NCBI RefSeq assembly: GCF_019392335.1
Contig: NZ_JAHXRQ010000011.1
Location: 92,444-156,443 of the forward strand
Length of the DNA: 64,000 nucleotides
Reading direction: 5' to 3'
Source of the DNA: Mameliella sp. CS4
GTDB taxonomy: Bacteria; Pseudomonadota; Alphaproteobacteria; Rhodobacterales; Rhodobacteraceae
Shown: positions 31,961 to 42,559 of the stretch, in pieces
Numbering within the stretch: position 1 is the stretch's first letter
Layout: every line of letters begins with the position of its first letter
The notes under the pieces: generated by a model
Told to the model about the DNA's origin: nothing
The model's input: only the letters and a program-made list of their open reading frames with translations
Database searches by the model: none
Made by a program: the position numbers and the translations under genes

Positions 31961-34951
31961 TCAGATCTTCAGACGGGCGTTTTCGGGATCGACGAAGATC
32001 GTCGAGGTGATCTTGGCCGCGATGGTGCGGTCGGGCATCGGGATATGGACGGTCTCGCCCATCTTGTCGTGCCCACCCTCGACCAGCGCCAGCGCGATGG
32101 GACGGCCCGCCGCGTCAGAGTGATAGGAGGAAGTCACATGCCCCACCATCGTCATCGGCAGCGGCTGGTTGGGGTCGAACACGATCTGCGCGCCCTCTTC
32201 CAGCTTCGACTGGTCCTCTGACAGCAGGCCGACAAGCTGTTTGCGCCCCGGAGCCACCAGGTCAGGCCGTGCCAGCCCGCGCATGCCGACGAAGTCGGGC
32301 TTTTTCTTGCCCACGGCCCAGCCCATACCCGCGTCATAGGGCGTGACAGTGCCATCGGTGTCCTGACCGACAATGATATAGCCCTTTTCGGCCCGCAGGA
32401 CGTGCATGGTTTCCGTGCCATAGGCGCAGATGTCATACTGTTGACCGGCCTCCCAGAGCGTCTCCCACAGCTTGCGGCCCATCGGTGCGGGCACGTTGAC
32501 CTCGAACCCGATTTCGCCGGTAAAGCTGATGCGGAACAGTCGCGCGGGCATGCCCGCAACGGTGCATTCGACGCAGGACATGTGCGGGAAAGCCTCGTCG
32601 GTCAGATCCACACCCGCGACCAGCGAGCCAAGCAGCTTGGCGGCGTTGGGGCCGTTCAGCGCGACGGTCGACCACTGTTCGGTGGTCGAGGTCAGCCAGA
32701 CGTTCAGCTCGGGCCACTCGGTCTGGAGGTAGTCCTCCATCATGTTCAGCACGCGCGCCGCGCCGCCGGTGGTGGTGGTGACGTGAAAGCAATCCTCCGA
32801 CAGGCGCCCGATCACACCGTCGTCACGGATGAAGCCATCATCGCCGCAGAGCAACCCGTAGCGGCAGCGGCCCGGCGCCAGCTTGGTCCAGGGGTTGGTG
32901 TACATGCGGTTCATGAACTCGACCGCATCGGGGCCCTTGACCTCGATCTTGCCCAGCGTGGAGGCATCGAAGACGCCGAGGCTGGCCCGCGTTGCGACGC
33001 ATTCGCGGCGCACGGCGGTCTCCATGTCCTCGCCCGTTTTCGGGAAGTACCAGGCGCGGCGCCACTGGCCGACCGGCTCGAACACCGCGCCGTTTTCCTC
33101 GGCCCAGCCGTCGATCTGGGTCTTGCGCGTCACCTCAAAATGTTCGCCCCGGTGATAGCCGGCGAAAGCCCCGAAAGAGGTCGGCGTATAAGGCGGCCGG
33201 AAGGTGGTCAGCCCCACCTGCGGCTGCTTTTTCCCGAGGGCGTCGGCGGCGATGTTCAACCCGTTGATGTTGGACATCTTGCCCTGATCGGTCGCCATGC
33301 CGTTGGTGGTATAGCGCTTGACGTGTTCGATCGAGCGCATGCCTTCGCGCACGGCCAGGCGCAGGTCCTTGGCGGTGACGTCGTTCTGGTAGTCGACAAA
33401 GGCCTTGGCCTTGCCCGGGCTGCGGTCGGTCGGCAGTTCCTTGTGGGTGGTGCCGGTGCCGGGCCGGTCCGCCTCGACGGCATAGGCCAGTTCGGCAGGC
33501 GCCTTGCCCAGTGCCGCGGCCACCTCACGCCCCTTTTCGGCCCCATCGTTCAGCGCCGCCTCGATGCCCCAGAGACCCCGGCTTGCGCCCGCGATCACGC
33601 AGTCCTCGGGCGTGTCCTTGGGCAGGAAGGTGGTCAGGTCGTCGTCCCAGGTGAGAGAACCCTTGGTGTGCGAGAACAGGTGCAGCGAGGGCGTCCAGCC
33701 GCCCGACATCAGCACCGCGTCGCAGGCGATGGTATAGGCCGCGCCAACCGCGTCGCCCTTGACCGGGTTCACGCGCAGGGAGTTGACCCGCAACCGCCCG
33801 GTGGTGCCGGTGGCCGTGTGCCCCAGCTTGACCTTGATGCCGCGTTCCTGCGCAGCGGCCAGCAGATCGTCGCGCACGGTGTCGCGCGTATCGACAATCG
33901 CCTGCACACGGGCGCCCGCATCGGCCAGATCGAAGGCCGCGTACCAGGCAGAGTCATGCGCGGTCAGGACAACGGGTTTCTTGCCCACCAGGACGCCGTA
34001 GCGGTTCAGGTAGGTCTGGGCGGACCCGGCCAGCATGACGCCGGGACGGTCGTTGCCGTGAAAGACCAGCGGCTTTTCCAGCGCGCCCTGCGCCAGCACG
34101 ACCTGACCGGCCCGCACCCGCCACATGCGTTCGCGCGGCGTGTCCGCGGGCAGGTCGGGCAAGTGGTCGGTCAGCTTTTCGACCATGCCTATCATGTTCT
34201 GGTGGTAATAGCCGATGGCCGTGGTGCGGGTCATGACCCGGACGCCAAGCCCCTTCAGCGCCTCGATCTCGGTCGCCAGCCAGTCCCAGGCCGGTTTGCC
34301 GTCGATCTGCGTCTGGGGCTCGGACAGCAGCGTGCCGCCTGCCTCCGGGTTTTCATCGACCAGGACAACCTTCAGCCCGTCCACGGCCGCCGCGCGCGCT
34401 GCGGCAAGACCCGAAGGACCGGCACCGACGATCAGCACGTCGCAATGCAGGTAGCGCGAGGCGTAGTGGTCCGGGTCTTCCTCGGTCGGGGACACACCCA
34501 GGCCGGCAGCGGCACGGATGAAGGGCTCGTAGACCTTGTGCCAGAAATTCTTGGGCCACATGAAGGTCTTGTAGTAGAAGCCCGCCGAGAACAGCATGTA
34601 GGCGGCGTCATTGACCGCGCCGATGTCCCATTTCAGGCTTGGATACTTGTTCTGCGAGGTCGTCTCCAGCCCCTGCCAGATTTCCTGCACGGTCGCGCGG
34701 GTGTTCGGCTCGAACCGGCCCTTGCCACGGCGGGTGCCGATCAGGGCGTTGGGCTCTTCCGAGCCTGCCGCCACGGCGCCGCGCGGGCGGTGGTACTTGA
34801 ACGACCGACCCATCAGGTGCACGCCATTGGCCAAGAGCGCCGAGGCGACGGTGTCGCCCTGCGCGCCCTTGTAGGACGTGCCGTCAAAGGTAAAGGTGAC
34901 GGGCCGACCGGTGTCGACGCGACCCTTGCCCGCTACGCGAAACTGGCTCAT
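31961..34951 (-). CDS. soxA: Sarcosine oxidase alpha subunit
   Basis: 996 residues. The N-terminal ferredoxin-like domain (PVTFTFDGTSYKGAQGDTVASALLANG, MGRSFKYHRPRG) is followed by an FAD/NAD domain with [21 protein letters not shown] (about 168-188), a central hinge and a C-terminal GcvT-type folate domain (about 600-990; RVLNMMEDY, FRISFTGEIGFEVNVPAP). It carries the NAD site and passes the methyl carbon to tetrahydrofolate as methylene-THF. The ATG at 34951 overlaps the soxD stop (ATGA); a longer upstream frame only reads soxD out of frame. GC content and codon use match the locus. Confidence 0.93.
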   Translation of the reverse strand: MSQFRVAGKGRVDTGRPVTFTFDGTSYKGAQGDTVASALLANGVHLMGRSFKYHRPRGAVAAGSEEPNALIGTRRGKGRFEPNTRATVQEIWQGLETTSQNKYPSLKWDIGAVNDAAYMLFSAGFYYKTFMWPKNFWHKVYEPFIRAAAGLGVSPTEEDPDHYASRYLHCDVLIVGAGPSGLAAARAAAVDGLKVVLVDENPEAGGTLLSEPQTQIDGKPAWDWLATEIEALKGLGVRVMTRTTAIGYYHQNMIGMVEKLTDHLPDLPADTPRERMWRVRAGQVVLAQGALEKPLVFHGNDRPGVMLAGSAQTYLNRYGVLVGKKPVVLTAHDSAWYAAFDLADAGARVQAIVDTRDTVRDDLLAAAQERGIKVKLGHTATGTTGRLRVNSLRVNPVKGDAVGAAYTIACDAVLMSGGWTPSLHLFSHTKGSLTWDDDLTTFLPKDTPEDCVIAGASRGLWGIEAALNDGAEKGREVAAALGKAPAELAYAVEADRPGTGTTHKELPTDRSPGKAKAFVDYQNDVTAKDLRLAVREGMRSIEHVKRYTTNGMATDQGKMSNINGLNIAADALGKKQPQVGLTTFRPPYTPTSFGAFAGYHRGEHFEVTRKTQIDGWAEENGAVFEPVGQWRRAWYFPKTGEDMETAVRRECVATRASLGVFDASTLGKIEVKGPDAVEFMNRMYTNPWTKLAPGRCRYGLLCGDDGFIRDDGVIGRLSEDCFHVTTTTGGAARVLNMMEDYLQTEWPELNVWLTSTTEQWSTVALNGPNAAKLLGSLVAGVDLTDEAFPHMSCVECTVAGMPARLFRISFTGEIGFEVNVPAPMGRKLWETLWEAGQQYDICAYGTETMHVLRAEKGYIIVGQDTDGTVTPYDAGMGWAVGKKKPDFVGMRGLARPDLVAPGRKQLVGLLSEDQSKLEEGAQIVFDPNQPLPMTMVGHVTSSYHSDAAGRPIALALVEGGHDKMGETVHIPMPDRTIAAKITSTIFVDPENARLKI

Positions 34952-35250
34952 TTCAGGCCCTCCGTAAGGCTGGAGAGGTCGGGGCGCGGGGCACCCGCCT
35001 TGTAGGTGGTCAGGAACTTGTCCGAGACGGTGTCGCGCACGGCGTTGAAGAACCGTCCGCAACCGTGGAAATGCCGCCAGCGTTCATAGTGCGGCCCCTT
35101 GGGGTTGGCGCGGATGAACAGGAATTCCTGCCACTGATCGTCACTCTGGCCAGAGGGATCTTCGGGGCGGATGACATGTGCCTGGCCAGCATAGGTGAAC
35201 TCGGCCTCGGGCAGCGTCTCTTCGCAATAGGGGCAATGGATCAGAAGCAT
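34948..35250 (-). CDS. soxD: Sarcosine oxidase delta subunit
   Basis: 100 residues. It has a zinc site CPYC near the start (MLLIHCPYCEETLPEAEF) and a later His/Cys pair in RHFHGCGRFFNAVRDT, as in SoxD. It lies 10 bases after soxB and overlaps soxA by four bases. Delta binds zinc and helps hold alpha and beta together. Confidence 0.92.
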   Translation of the reverse strand: MLLIHCPYCEETLPEAEFTYAGQAHVIRPEDPSGQSDDQWQEFLFIRANPKGPHYERWRHFHGCGRFFNAVRDTVSDKFLTTYKAGAPRPDLSSLTEGLK

Positions 35251-35260
35251 CTCGATATCC

Positions 35261-36514
35261 TCAGTGAGCCACAGCCGCAGCGGCGGCCTCGTCGATCAGG
35301 CGGCCGGTGCGGAACCGTTCCATCGTGAAAGGTGCGTTGATCGGGTGCGGTTCGTTCTTGGCCACGGTCCAGGCAAAGGTGTGCGCCGCGCCGGGCGTCG
35401 CCTTGAACCCGCCGGTGCCCCAGCCGCAGTTGACATAGAGCCCCTCGACCGGCGTCTTGGAGATGATGGCGGACCGGTCCGGCGTCACGTCCACGATGCC
35501 GCCCCATTTCCGCAGCATCCGCATGCGGTTGAAGATCGGGAAGACCTCGGTGATCGCGGCCACGGTGTGTTCGATCAGCGGCAGCCCCCCGCGCTGGGAA
35601 TAGCTGGTGTACTGGTCGGTGCCCGAGCCGATGACCAGTTCGCCCTTGTCGGACTGGCTGATATAGGCGTGCACCGCGTTCGACATCACCACGCAGGGGA
35701 AGATCGGCTTGATGGGTTCAGACACCAGCGCCTGCAGCGGGTAGCTTTCCAGCGGCAGACGCACGCCTGCCGTCTCCATCACGACAGAGGTGTGCCCGGC
35801 GGCGGAGACCGCCACCTTTTTGGCCTTGATAAAGCCCTTGGCGGTTTCGACACCGGCGACGGAGCCATCGGCGTTGCGGCGGATCGCCGTCACCGGGCAA
35901 TTCTGGATGATGTCGACGCCGCGCATGGCCGCGCCCCGGGCATAGCCCCAGGCCACCGCGTCATGGCGAGCGGTCCCGGCACGTTCCTGCAGCGCGCCGC
36001 CCATGACCGGGTAACGCGCGTTCTGTGCGATGTTCAGCGGCGGACAGTAGTCCTTGCACTCCTGCGTCGTCAGCCAGCGGTTGTCGACGCCGTTCAGCCG
36101 GTTGGCATGGATGTGCCGCTTGAAGCTCTGGACGTCATGCACGTTGTGCGCCAGCATCAGAACGCCGCGACGCGAATACATGACGTTGTAGTTCAGGTCC
36201 TGACTGAGGTTCTCCCACAGGTCTACCGCGTGATCGTAGAGCTTTGCGCTCTCGTCATAGAGATAGTTCGAGCGGATGATCGTGGTGTTGCGGCCGGTGT
36301 TGCCGCCCCCCAGCCATCCCTTGTCGATCACCGCGACATTGGTGATGCCGTGCTGTTTCGCCAGGTAATAGGCTGCGCCCAGACCATGACCGCCCGCGCC
36401 GACGATGATCACGTCGTACTCTTTCTTGGGCTGGCTGTCGGGCCATTGCTCGGTCCAGGCCTTGTGGCCGGTCAAGGCGTTCTTCAGCAGGCTGAAGGCA
36501 CTGAAATGGGTCAT
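35261..36514 (-). CDS. soxB: Sarcosine oxidase beta subunit
   Basis: 417-residue DAO-family flavoprotein. The FAD motif is YDVIIVGAGGHGLGAAYYLAKQHG (about 33-56), followed by GGGNTGRNTTIIRSNYL, and the C-terminal GLYVNCGWGTGGFKATPGAA is typical of SoxB, which carries the catalytic FAD and the FMN site shared with alpha. It is the first gene of soxBDAG, divergent from a GbdR-like regulator across 95 bases. Placed beside gbcAB, its natural substrate is sarcosine from glycine betaine. The ATG at 36514 matches the family start MTHFSAFSLLKNAL. Confidence 0.92.
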   Translation of the reverse strand: MTHFSAFSLLKNALTGHKAWTEQWPDSQPKKEYDVIIVGAGGHGLGAAYYLAKQHGITNVAVIDKGWLGGGNTGRNTTIIRSNYLYDESAKLYDHAVDLWENLSQDLNYNVMYSRRGVLMLAHNVHDVQSFKRHIHANRLNGVDNRWLTTQECKDYCPPLNIAQNARYPVMGGALQERAGTARHDAVAWGYARGAAMRGVDIIQNCPVTAIRRNADGSVAGVETAKGFIKAKKVAVSAAGHTSVVMETAGVRLPLESYPLQALVSEPIKPIFPCVVMSNAVHAYISQSDKGELVIGSGTDQYTSYSQRGGLPLIEHTVAAITEVFPIFNRMRMLRKWGGIVDVTPDRSAIISKTPVEGLYVNCGWGTGGFKATPGAAHTFAWTVAKNEPHPINAPFTMERFRTGRLIDEAAAAAVAH

Positions 36515-36609
36515 GGTCGGCACCTCTGGGGAATACTGCCGTGCAGCCCTACTGGCGTCCGGCGTGTCACGTCGGTATGATTGCGCCATCCAACCTGCAG
36601 GTTTGCGCC

Positions 36610-37662
36610 ATGCCCGAACGCACCGGATCGACACCGCCCGCCCCCGCCCCGCGCAAGCGGCTGAGCGTCGCCTTTCTGCTGGCCGACAGTTTCACCCTGT
36701 CCGCCTTCGCCAATTTCGTCGACGTACTGCGACTGGCCGCGGACGAGGCGGACATGTCGCGACCGATCCTCTGCGACTGGGCGGTCCTGTCGGACACGAT
36801 GACCCCGGTCCGGTCCAGTTGCGGCGTGCGCGTCACCCCGGACACCTCGCTGCGACGGGCGGGTCGGTTCGACTATATCGTGGTTGTCGGCGGGGTGATG
36901 AGCGACAAACCCGCGCTGAGCCGGGCGGAAAACGCGTTTCTGATCGCACAGGCCGAGGCCGGTACGCCTGTGGTGGGCCTGTGTACCGGGGTTTTCCTAC
37001 TGCACGAGGCCGGGTTGCTAGACGGCTACCGGTGTTGCGTCAGCTGGTTCCACCACCAGGATTTCGTCAACCGCTTCGACGCGGTACAGCCGGTCTCTGA
37101 CCAGATCTTTGTCGTCGACCGGGACCGGCTGACCTGTTCGGGCGGGCATGGTTCGGCGCATCTGGCCGCCTTCCTTGTCTCACGCCATGTCGGGCAGTCC
37201 GCTGCGATCAAGAGCCTCAACATCATGATGATCGACGAGGCCCTGCGCGGGGACGAGGCGCAGCCCGGCCAGCAGACGGCACGCACGCCAAAGGACGATC
37301 TGGTGAAACGGGCGATCCTGCGCATGCAGCAGAACATCGAGGTGCCGCTGTCGATTTCCGCCCTCGCCCGGCAGCTGGGGGTTGGCAGGCGGACGCTGGA
37401 ACGCCGGGTCCTGGCCGATCTGGGACAGCCGCCCTCGAAGGTCTACCTGGATATCCGGCTGGACCGCGCCTTGCAGAAACTGCGCGGCACGGATGATCCC
37501 GTGGCCGAGATCGGGCTGGCCACCGGGTTCTGCGACGGCACCCACCTGGCGCGTGTGCTGAAGGCGGAACGGGGTTTTGCCCCGGGCGAATACCGCAAGG
37601 CCCAGGCCACCCCGCAAGAGGATCTGCCCGCCGTCGGCATCCTGCTGAATCCGCGGGGCTGA
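36610..37662 (+). CDS. gbdR: GlxA/AraC family regulator, GbdR-like activator
   Basis: About 350 residues: an N-terminal DJ-1/PfpI-like sensor domain (RLSVAFLLADSFTLSAFANFVDVLR to about 205, with VVGLCTGVFLLHEAGLLDG holding the non-catalytic nucleophile-elbow Cys) and a C-terminal AraC DNA-binding domain (about 235-340, with RTLERRVLADLGQPPSKVYLDIRL and EIGLATGFCDGTHLARVLKAERGF). GbdR activates betaine and sarcosine genes in Pseudomonas; here it sits between soxBDAG and gbcAB. The start is uncertain: Met at 36610 fits the family; in-frame Met at 36577 or 36541 would be longer. Confidence 0.82.
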   Translation: MPERTGSTPPAPAPRKRLSVAFLLADSFTLSAFANFVDVLRLAADEADMSRPILCDWAVLSDTMTPVRSSCGVRVTPDTSLRRAGRFDYIVVVGGVMSDKPALSRAENAFLIAQAEAGTPVVGLCTGVFLLHEAGLLDGYRCCVSWFHHQDFVNRFDAVQPVSDQIFVVDRDRLTCSGGHGSAHLAAFLVSRHVGQSAAIKSLNIMMIDEALRGDEAQPGQQTARTPKDDLVKRAILRMQQNIEVPLSISALARQLGVGRRTLERRVLADLGQPPSKVYLDIRLDRALQKLRGTDDPVAEIGLATGFCDGTHLARVLKAERGFAPGEYRKAQATPQEDLPAVGILLNPRG

Positions 37663-39081
<1,419 letters not shown>

Positions 39082-39085
39082 GGAC

Positions 39086-40171
39086 ATGGGACTGGACATG
39101 GACCTCACCGCCTCGGCGGATGACGGAATCTGGACCGACGCAGAGCCGTTGATCTGCTGTGCGGTCGTGCCCGAGGCACCGAACACGGCGACCTTCAGCT
39201 TCGTCGCCCCCTCGGGCGCGCAGTTCAGCTATGATCCGGGGCAGTTCCTGACGCTGGAACTGCCGGTTCCCGGTGGCACGGTCTGGAACACCTACACGAT
39301 CTCCTCCTCGCCGTCGCGGCCGCTGACCATCGCGGTCACGGTCAAGGCGCAGGCGGGCAGTGTCGGCACACGCTGGATGCTGGACCACCTGCAACCGGGG
39401 ATGAAGATCAAGGCAATCGGCCCCGCTGGCATCTTTTCCTTGCCGCGCAAGGAGCAGAAGAAATACCTGTTCATCTCCGCCGGGTCCGGCATCACGCCCT
39501 CGCTGTCGATGACCACCTATCTCTACGACCGTGGCACCAACATCGATGTCACCTTTGTGCATTGCGCCCACCGCCCGCAAGACATCATCGCGCGTCAGCG
39601 GCTGGAACAGATGGCGTCGCGCGTGCCGTCGCTCAAGCTGTTTTTCATCGTCGAGGAGGATGACCCCTACCGGGTCTGGACCGGGCTGCGCGGGCGGCTG
39701 AACCAGCTGATGATCGGCCTGATCGCGGGCGATTACCTGGAGCGTGAGATCTATTGCTGCGGGCCAGAGCCCTTCATGAACGCCGTGCGCGAAATGCTGA
39801 TCGCGCTTGGCTGCGACATGGATCACTACCACCAGGAAAGCTTTACCGCGCCGGTCAAGGAAGAAGAGCAGCTGCCCGAGCATGACGACGTCATCCCGGA
39901 CGAGGAGGCCAGCGCAAGCATCGCCTTCGCCCGCTCCGAGGTCACGGCGGATTGCACCGAAACGGATACAGTCCTGGCTGTCGCCCGTGGCGCCGGGATC
40001 GTCATCCCGTCGGGCTGTACCTTTGGCGTTTGCGGAACCTGCAAGGTCAGGAAGACCTCTGGCGACGTGCACATGGTCCACAACGGCGGCATCTCCGAGG
40101 ACGACATCGAGGAGGGTTATATCCTCGCCTGCTGTTCCAAGCCCATCGGCGCCGTCGAACTGGACGTCTGA
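39086..40171 (+). CDS. gbcB: Glycine betaine monooxygenase reductase subunit
   Basis: 361 residues in three parts: an FAD domain (about 20-120, NTYTISSSPSRPLT), an NAD domain (about 125-240, LFISAGSGITPSLSM and IYCCGPEPFM) and a C-terminal plant-type 2Fe-2S domain (about 275-361) with cysteines in PSGCTFGVCGTCKV and LACCSKP. This is the hybrid reductase that feeds GbcA. A terminator-like hairpin follows eight bases after the stop, so gbcA-gbcB is a two-gene unit. Confidence 0.9.
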   Translation: MGLDMDLTASADDGIWTDAEPLICCAVVPEAPNTATFSFVAPSGAQFSYDPGQFLTLELPVPGGTVWNTYTISSSPSRPLTIAVTVKAQAGSVGTRWMLDHLQPGMKIKAIGPAGIFSLPRKEQKKYLFISAGSGITPSLSMTTYLYDRGTNIDVTFVHCAHRPQDIIARQRLEQMASRVPSLKLFFIVEEDDPYRVWTGLRGRLNQLMIGLIAGDYLEREIYCCGPEPFMNAVREMLIALGCDMDHYHQESFTAPVKEEEQLPEHDDVIPDEEASASIAFARSEVTADCTETDTVLAVARGAGIVIPSGCTFGVCGTCKVRKTSGDVHMVHNGGISEDDIEEGYILACCSKPIGAVELDV

Positions 40172-40178
40172 TACGCGT

Positions 40179-40198
40179 CGGCCCGCCCCGGCGGGCCG
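40179..40198 (+). terminator. Hairpin after gbcB
   Basis: Nine-base perfect arms (CGGCCCGCC / GGCGGGCCG) with a CC loop, eight bases after the TGA. No U run follows, so termination efficiency is uncertain. Confidence 0.5.
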
Positions 40199-40299
40199 GC
40201 GCCGCTTGACGTAAGCAACGCTTCCGACTTTTGGCACGATCTTCTCGATTCAGAGGAGATCCCCCGGTGCCCCAGCTCTTGCCCCGCCAGCCTGCCCGG

Positions 40300-40380
40300 T
40301 CCGGAGGATTTGGAAACTCCGGAAACCTTGCGCGGGTCTTCCGGAGGGCTTTCGGCATCACGCCCATGATGCAGCGCGGG
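40300..40380 (+). pseudogene. Relic of an AraC-type DNA-binding domain
   Basis: In the frame starting at 40231 the stretch from 40306 reads GFGNSGNLARVFRRAFGITP, the final helix-turn-helix and signature of AraC-family regulators (pattern GFxxxSHFxRVFRRxFGxTP). The text before and after in the same frame has no AraC character and no start or full domain is left. It seems to be a fragment of a lost regulator lying in the long gap after gbcB. Confidence 0.45.
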
Positions 40381-41052
40381 GTCGGTGCCAGACCAGCAAA
40401 ACGGCCGCCCGATCATGATTCTCTGGCGGCTTGCAGATGGCTGGACAGGCCGCCGGGCGGCCTGCAAACCGGTCGCAGACAGGGGCTGGCACAACCAATA
40501 GCGGTGCCGGGGCCCGTTTTTCCGGCAAACCGCCCCCGTTCCGCGCACCAATAATACGCCAACCTCTGAACCTGGGGCTGTGAACGGTTTCCTACCGGCA
40601 AATCCCTGTTTTTCGGCACATCTTTGGCAACCAGTCAGCCGTCTCTCGCCGGGCGCCCAGTGCGAAATGGCACCTTTCGACCCTCCCACCTGGACCAGAA
40701 GCGCCACCGAATGGACCAATTTTCTGATGGGCGGCGAAGCTGCTGACTATTCAGGCATAGTCTTGTAACATACTATATTATATTGTTATTTTATGTATTT
40801 GATGCATTGAAGCCCGGCAATTTCCACCAAGCCCACCACCCCATGTTAGAAAATTTGTTTCTCTTGGGTGAATGTTTTGTTTGAAAAGTGCCAATTTTCC
40901 GTCATCATATCGACAGGTCCATCCAACCGCAAATGTGGTTCAAAATGGTTCCAAGCTCGCTGGCATTGGTCTTCCGTCGTGTTTTTCGGTGTCAGCCAAG
41001 TGAGCCGGCCAAGAAAGACCGGAACAAGACATAGTCCAAGAGGGAAGACGAA
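40381..41052. other. Long intergenic region with AT-rich island before amt1
   Basis: No supported gene. 40381-40740 is GC-rich filler. From about 40745 the sequence turns strongly AT-rich (TTGTAACATACTATATTATA at 40766 onward), unlike anything near it. At 40864-40882 GGGTGAATGTTTTGTTTGA resembles the AT-rich element upstream of the methylamine promoters, and TGGTTC repeats lie at 40936 and 40947. It likely holds the amt1 promoter and regulator sites; a small RNA cannot be excluded. Confidence 0.5.
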
Positions 41053-42426
41053 ATGTCACTCGACGTAAGCGCAATATACGCCGAACAAGTCACACTGAAT
41101 TCACTGGTCCAGAACGTTCTTTACGCCTCTGGCACGGTGGGGGCGATCCTGGTCGTCGTGGGGCTGTTGCTGATCGACGCGGGCACCGCCCGGCGCAAGA
41201 ACCTGTTCAACTCCACCATTGAAAAAACCCTGGGCTTCTTCCTGGGGTTCGCCACCTACTATGTGATCGGCTTCGGCCTCTGGGCGGCGCAGTATTACAT
41301 CATGGTCGAAGGCACCATGATGGATTCCATCAAGGATTGGTGGATCGGCGGCGCCATGACCAACGTGCACGCCCATGACGTCGACCCCGCGGTCTTTCCG
41401 GGGCTGAACACCTTCCAGATCTTCATCTTCTTCCTGGCGGTCTTCGCGGGGATCATCAACATCCTGCTGCATTTCTCGGTCTCCGAGCGGATGAAGCCGT
41501 CGGCCTATTACATCACCTGCGTGGTCGCCACCGTGGTCTCCTCGGGGCTGAGCTTTGCGACTTGGGGATCGGTCGGTCCGCTGACCAACATGGGTTTCCA
41601 CGACTTCTTTGGCGTGGGCTTCGTCTACATGTTCCCGGCGGGCATGCTGCTGGTCTTCACCCCGATGCTGGGCAAGCGCCCCGGCATGATGGAACCGCAC
41701 CCGCGCGTGTCGGCCTACCTGGCGCCCAGCATCGGCCTGTGCGCGCCCGGCCTGCTGATGATCTTTGCCGGCCTGCCGATGGTCATCCTGTCCTGCCTGT
41801 TCTTCTTCGATCCCGAGGCCCTGGCGGTCAGCGTGACGATGGCGGAGACCAGCGTCGGCGTGGCCCTGAACAACTACGCCCTAGTCTGGGCGGGTGGCGC
41901 GATCACCGGCATGATCCTGGCCTACAAGTCGGGCAACTACGCCTACACCCTGCTGGGTCCGCTTGCGGGCTACGTCGCGGGCGCCTCGGGCTTTGACGTC
42001 TACATGCCCTGGCAGGCCTTCCTCCTCGGCCTTGCTGCACCGTTCGCCGCCTACATCGTCTACGAGTTCACGCTCAAGCGCGGCATCGACGAGCACAAGC
42101 TGTTCCCACTCTTCATTGGCGCCGGTTCGCTGGGCATGATCAGCCTGGGCCTGTTCAAGGCGGGCACCCCGCGCGGCGGCTACCTGGGCATCGAGGAAGG
42201 TGCTTATGCCTTCCAGCACGGTGAGATTTCGCTGGTGATGCAGCTTGTCGGCATCGTGACATGCCTTGGCACCGGCGCGGTGACCGCTCTGATCCTGTCG
42301 GTGATCCTCAAGGCCACCGTCGGGTTGCGGATCGACGATGAAGACCAGATCGACGGCCTGGACAAGCTTTACTGGGATCTGGAACCGGATGTCGTCACCC
42401 ATGCGGACAATGTCCCGCGCGGCTGA
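41053..42426 (+). CDS. Divergent Amt-family transporter lacking the pore twin histidines
   Basis: 457 residues with about 11 membrane segments and an Amt-like fold (DAGTARRKN, FGLWAAQYYIM, LGPLAGYVAGASGFDVYMPWQAFLLG). At the place of AmtB DFAGGTVVH168 the protein reads DFFGVGFVY, so Tyr192 replaces the first pore His. At the second site, where AmtB has VH318G, it reads FIG (Ile355). The canonical Amt at 57548-58921 keeps both. It lies at the left edge of the methylated-amine island with its own terminator. It may carry a different cation such as a methylamine, act as a sensor, or be a non-classical ammonium channel. Confidence 0.82.
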   Translation: MSLDVSAIYAEQVTLNSLVQNVLYASGTVGAILVVVGLLLIDAGTARRKNLFNSTIEKTLGFFLGFATYYVIGFGLWAAQYYIMVEGTMMDSIKDWWIGGAMTNVHAHDVDPAVFPGLNTFQIFIFFLAVFAGIINILLHFSVSERMKPSAYYITCVVATVVSSGLSFATWGSVGPLTNMGFHDFFGVGFVYMFPAGMLLVFTPMLGKRPGMMEPHPRVSAYLAPSIGLCAPGLLMIFAGLPMVILSCLFFFDPEALAVSVTMAETSVGVALNNYALVWAGGAITGMILAYKSGNYAYTLLGPLAGYVAGASGFDVYMPWQAFLLGLAAPFAAYIVYEFTLKRGIDEHKLFPLFIGAGSLGMISLGLFKAGTPRGGYLGIEEGAYAFQHGEISLVMQLVGIVTCLGTGAVTALILSVILKATVGLRIDDEDQIDGLDKLYWDLEPDVVTHADNVPRG

Positions 42427-42445
42427 CGCCATACCCCCAAGGAAA

Positions 42446-42475
42446 GGCCCCGGACGTCGCGCCGGGGCCTTTTTT
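42446..42475 (+). terminator. Rho-independent terminator of amt1
   Basis: Stem GGCCCCGG / CCGGGGCC (42446-42469), eight-base loop and six T residues (42470-42475). Confidence 0.88.
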
Positions 42476-42559
42476 GCATTCGACGCAGCTTGTGCCGGGT
42501 TGAACCCATGTCATACCATGCTGCACAAGCACAGCCGGACAGCCCCGACGGACAAACAG

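Noticed and set aside
32402..35005. 867-codon plus-strand open frame
   Set aside because: Antisense shadow of soxA, which has clear domains and operon overlaps.
40231..40554. 107-codon frame in the long gap as a real gene
   Set aside because: Apart from a 20-residue AraC signature the text is not protein-like, and there is no convincing ribosome site; treated as a relic.
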